Positions 62,420 to 64,000 of a DNA stretch of 64,000 nt are shown piece after piece. The stretch spans positions 1,736,001-1,800,000 of the forward strand of contig JARWSJ010000001.1 of the NCBI GenBank assembly GCA_029906195.1. The letters run 5' to 3'. How positions within the stretch are numbered: the stretch's first letter is position 1; each line of letters opens with the position of its first letter. The notes below the pieces were generated by a model. It ran no database searches. It worked only from the letters and a program-made list of their open reading frames with translations, and had not been told where the DNA came from. Both the position numbers and the translations under genes were made by a program. Source of the stretch: Chitinophagaceae bacterium 26-R-25 (GTDB lineage Bacteria; Bacteroidota; Bacteroidia; Chitinophagales; Chitinophagaceae).

Positions 62420-64000
62420 CTACTCTCTCCTCAAACTCTTCACCGGATTTGCAACAGCTGCTTTAATCGCTTGTGAACACGCTGTTACTACCGCTATTAT
62501 AATGGCCAACGCGCCAGCAAATACAAGGAACCACGCAGACATATTGATGCGATAAGAAAAGCCCTGCAACCATTTCACCATCATCCACCATGCGAGTGGA
62601 GCGGCGATGACAATGGCGATCAATACAAGTTTTACAAAGTCAGACGTCAGCATTACCACAATGTTTTTAGCCGACGCTCCCAGTATTTTGCGAACGCCAA
62701 TTTCTTTAGAACGTTGTTCCGCTGCATAGGTGACTAATCCAAACAAACCCAGACATGCAACAATGATAGCAAGTGCGGCGAAGTAAATGAAAATACTTCC
62801 AGTGCGTTGTTCTGCATTGTATATCCTGTTGAAATCATCGTCCATAAATGAATATGAGAAAGGCTGTCCCGGCTGCATTCTGCTCCACGCTTGTTTTACC
62901 TGCGTGATCAAACCCGGAATATCAGCGGTTTTTATTCGAATACCGGTAGTACCTGGTGAAGCTCCGAGGAATAGAGCGAGCGGTGAGACTTTTTGCCGCA
63001 GGGAACTGTAGTTGAAATTCTTTACGATCCCGATAATATGAAAGGTCAAAATGTTATCAGCCGAATTACCTGCACGAAAATCCTTCGGAATATAGAGGTA
63101 CTTATTCAACGGATCTTTATAACCAAGCTGCGCCGCCGCCGCCTCATTCAATATAACGCCCGATGCATCGGTACTCATTTCTTCAGAGAAATTTCTGCCT
63201 TTCAATATTGTCATGCCAAGCGTTGGAATATAATGTTCATCCACGTTCCAGAGCTGTGTTGATATAGCTGACTTCTGATCGAACGATGCATCACGAAACA
63301 ACGGTGCATCACTAAGCTTTCCACTGGTTGGAAGAAATTTTGTCATCGTAACATCTTCCACTCCTTTTATCCGCTTTAGTTCTGCGCGAAATGTTTTTGT
63401 GCTATTGCCTAGCTTATCTGTGTTTTGCAATACCAAAACCTGCTCCCTGTTAAAGCCAATATCCTTATGGCGAATGTATCGCAACTGACTGTAAATAACG
63501 ATCGTGCTGACGATAAGAAGTATGGATATACAAAATTGAAAAATCACCAAAGCACTTCTTAACGTGCTGCTTCGAAAACCTGATGCCACTTCTCCTTTCA
63601 AAACTTTTACAGGCCTGAATGCAGAAAGATAAAAGGCCGGATAGGAACCAGCCAGAAAGCCCACCAACAATGTTAAACCAATAATAGAAGCAATCAGCCA
63701 TGGCATTTCAAAAAAATGCACGTCAATATTTTTACCTGACAAATCATTGAAGTAAGGAAGACAAATCAATACGATCATCACAGCAAGTGTCATTGAAATG
63801 GCTGCCACCACTACAGATTCAGTAATGAACTGCCTGACCAGATTATTGCGCAATGAACCAAGCACTTTTCTTACACCCACTTCCTTTGCTCGGTTGGCGG
63901 AGCGTGCCGTAGAAAGATTCATAAAGTTTACGCAGGCAATCAGCAAAATAAAAATAGCTGCTGCAGAAAAAATATAAACGTATTGAATGTCACTATTCAC
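62420..64000 (-). CDS. MacB/FtsX-family ABC transporter permease (5' end outside window)
   Basis: At least 526 residues; the frame runs through the window end, so the N-terminus is missing. It has the typical arrangement of two FtsX-like membrane blocks. The first has ARSANRAKEVGVRKVLGSLRNNL, the second YAAEQRSKEIGVRKILGASAKNIV, each 'EIGVRKxLGA'-type coupling motif followed by membrane helices. A large periplasmic domain lies between. Such Bacteroidota permeases work with a separate ATPase in export or signalling; substrate unknown. Sequence intact where visible. Confidence 0.88.
   Translation of the reverse strand: MNSDIQYVYIFSAAAIFILLIACVNFMNLSTARSANRAKEVGVRKVLGSLRNNLVRQFITESVVVAAISMTLAVMIVLICLPYFNDLSGKNIDVHFFEMPWLIASIIGLTLLVGFLAGSYPAFYLSAFRPVKVLKGEVASGFRSSTLRSALVIFQFCISILLIVSTIVIYSQLRYIRHKDIGFNREQVLVLQNTDKLGNSTKTFRAELKRIKGVEDVTMTKFLPTSGKLSDAPLFRDASFDQKSAISTQLWNVDEHYIPTLGMTILKGRNFSEEMSTDASGVILNEAAAAQLGYKDPLNKYLYIPKDFRAGNSADNILTFHIIGIVKNFNYSSLRQKVSPLALFLGASPGTTGIRIKTADIPGLITQVKQAWSRMQPGQPFSYSFMDDDFNRIYNAEQRTGSIFIYFAALAIIVACLGLFGLVTYAAEQRSKEIGVRKILGASAKNIVVMLTSDFVKLVLIAIVIAAPLAWWMMVKWLQGFSYRINMSAWFLVFAGALAIIIAVVTACSQAIKAAVANPVKSLRRE

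Overview
The window reads as a chromosomal segment of a Bacteroidota bacterium, most likely family Chitinophagaceae. The support is a gliding-motility (type IX secretion) C-terminal domain protein, a TonB-dependent receptor with a carboxypeptidase-like N-terminal domain, DUF1599, DUF6089 and BT_3928-type proteins, a large LepB, and promoter elements of the TTTG / TAnnTTTG kind. I see no rRNA, tRNA, CRISPR array, insertion sequence or prophage. The assignment rests on gene content only.

Layout. 1-10.7 kb: household and envelope genes (EamA exporter with its Lrp regulator, folP-DUF1599-DoxX, a PQQ-type propeller, class I aldolase, HU). 10.8-29.2 kb: one continuous nitrate-assimilation locus. 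On the minus strand lie nirB, nirD, an outer-membrane porin, a NarK-type transporter, a nitrate reductase fused to a flavoprotein, and a rubredoxin-tailed protein. Divergent from nirB lie cobA (siroheme), a Crp/Fnr regulator with an N-terminal cysteine cluster, moeA, a TauE-type permease, a small molybdopterin-domain protein, moaD, a MoeB-rhodanese protein, moaE and a moaC-moaB fusion. Uptake, both reduction steps, siroheme supply, molybdenum cofactor assembly and a regulator are therefore together; moaA and a nucleotide-attaching mobA were not seen. 29-50 kb: unrelated genes (TraB/GumN, UbiD, gliding protein, cytidine deaminase, signal peptidase I, a FAH-SDR pair, membrane pyrophosphatase, HAD, rhomboid, GT39, TonB receptor). 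50.2-53.5 kb: a TPP-riboswitch-controlled thiamine salvage operon thiM-thiE-thiD-tenA. 53.8-55.6 kb: a solitary SIR2-TPR protein, a possible NAD-depleting defence gene. 56-64 kb: DUF4382 lipoprotein, lipoprotein metallopeptidase, GH-D glycosidase, two tandem Tat-type ferritin-like proteins and a MacB/FtsX permease cut by the window end.

The most striking unexplained feature is in the spacers. Nearly every gene 3' end carries an arm built of a tandem degenerate octamer (aactgaat, aattagga, aattgaaa and others), usually paired with an inverted copy 30-250 bases away. Some pairs are nested, one class inside another. By hand count about 28 stop codons lie inside or within about 10 bases of such an arm. 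A second family of compact palindromes (GTAGAGAC...) supplies the TAG stop codon of two genes, and a third repeat encodes the last nine residues of NirD.
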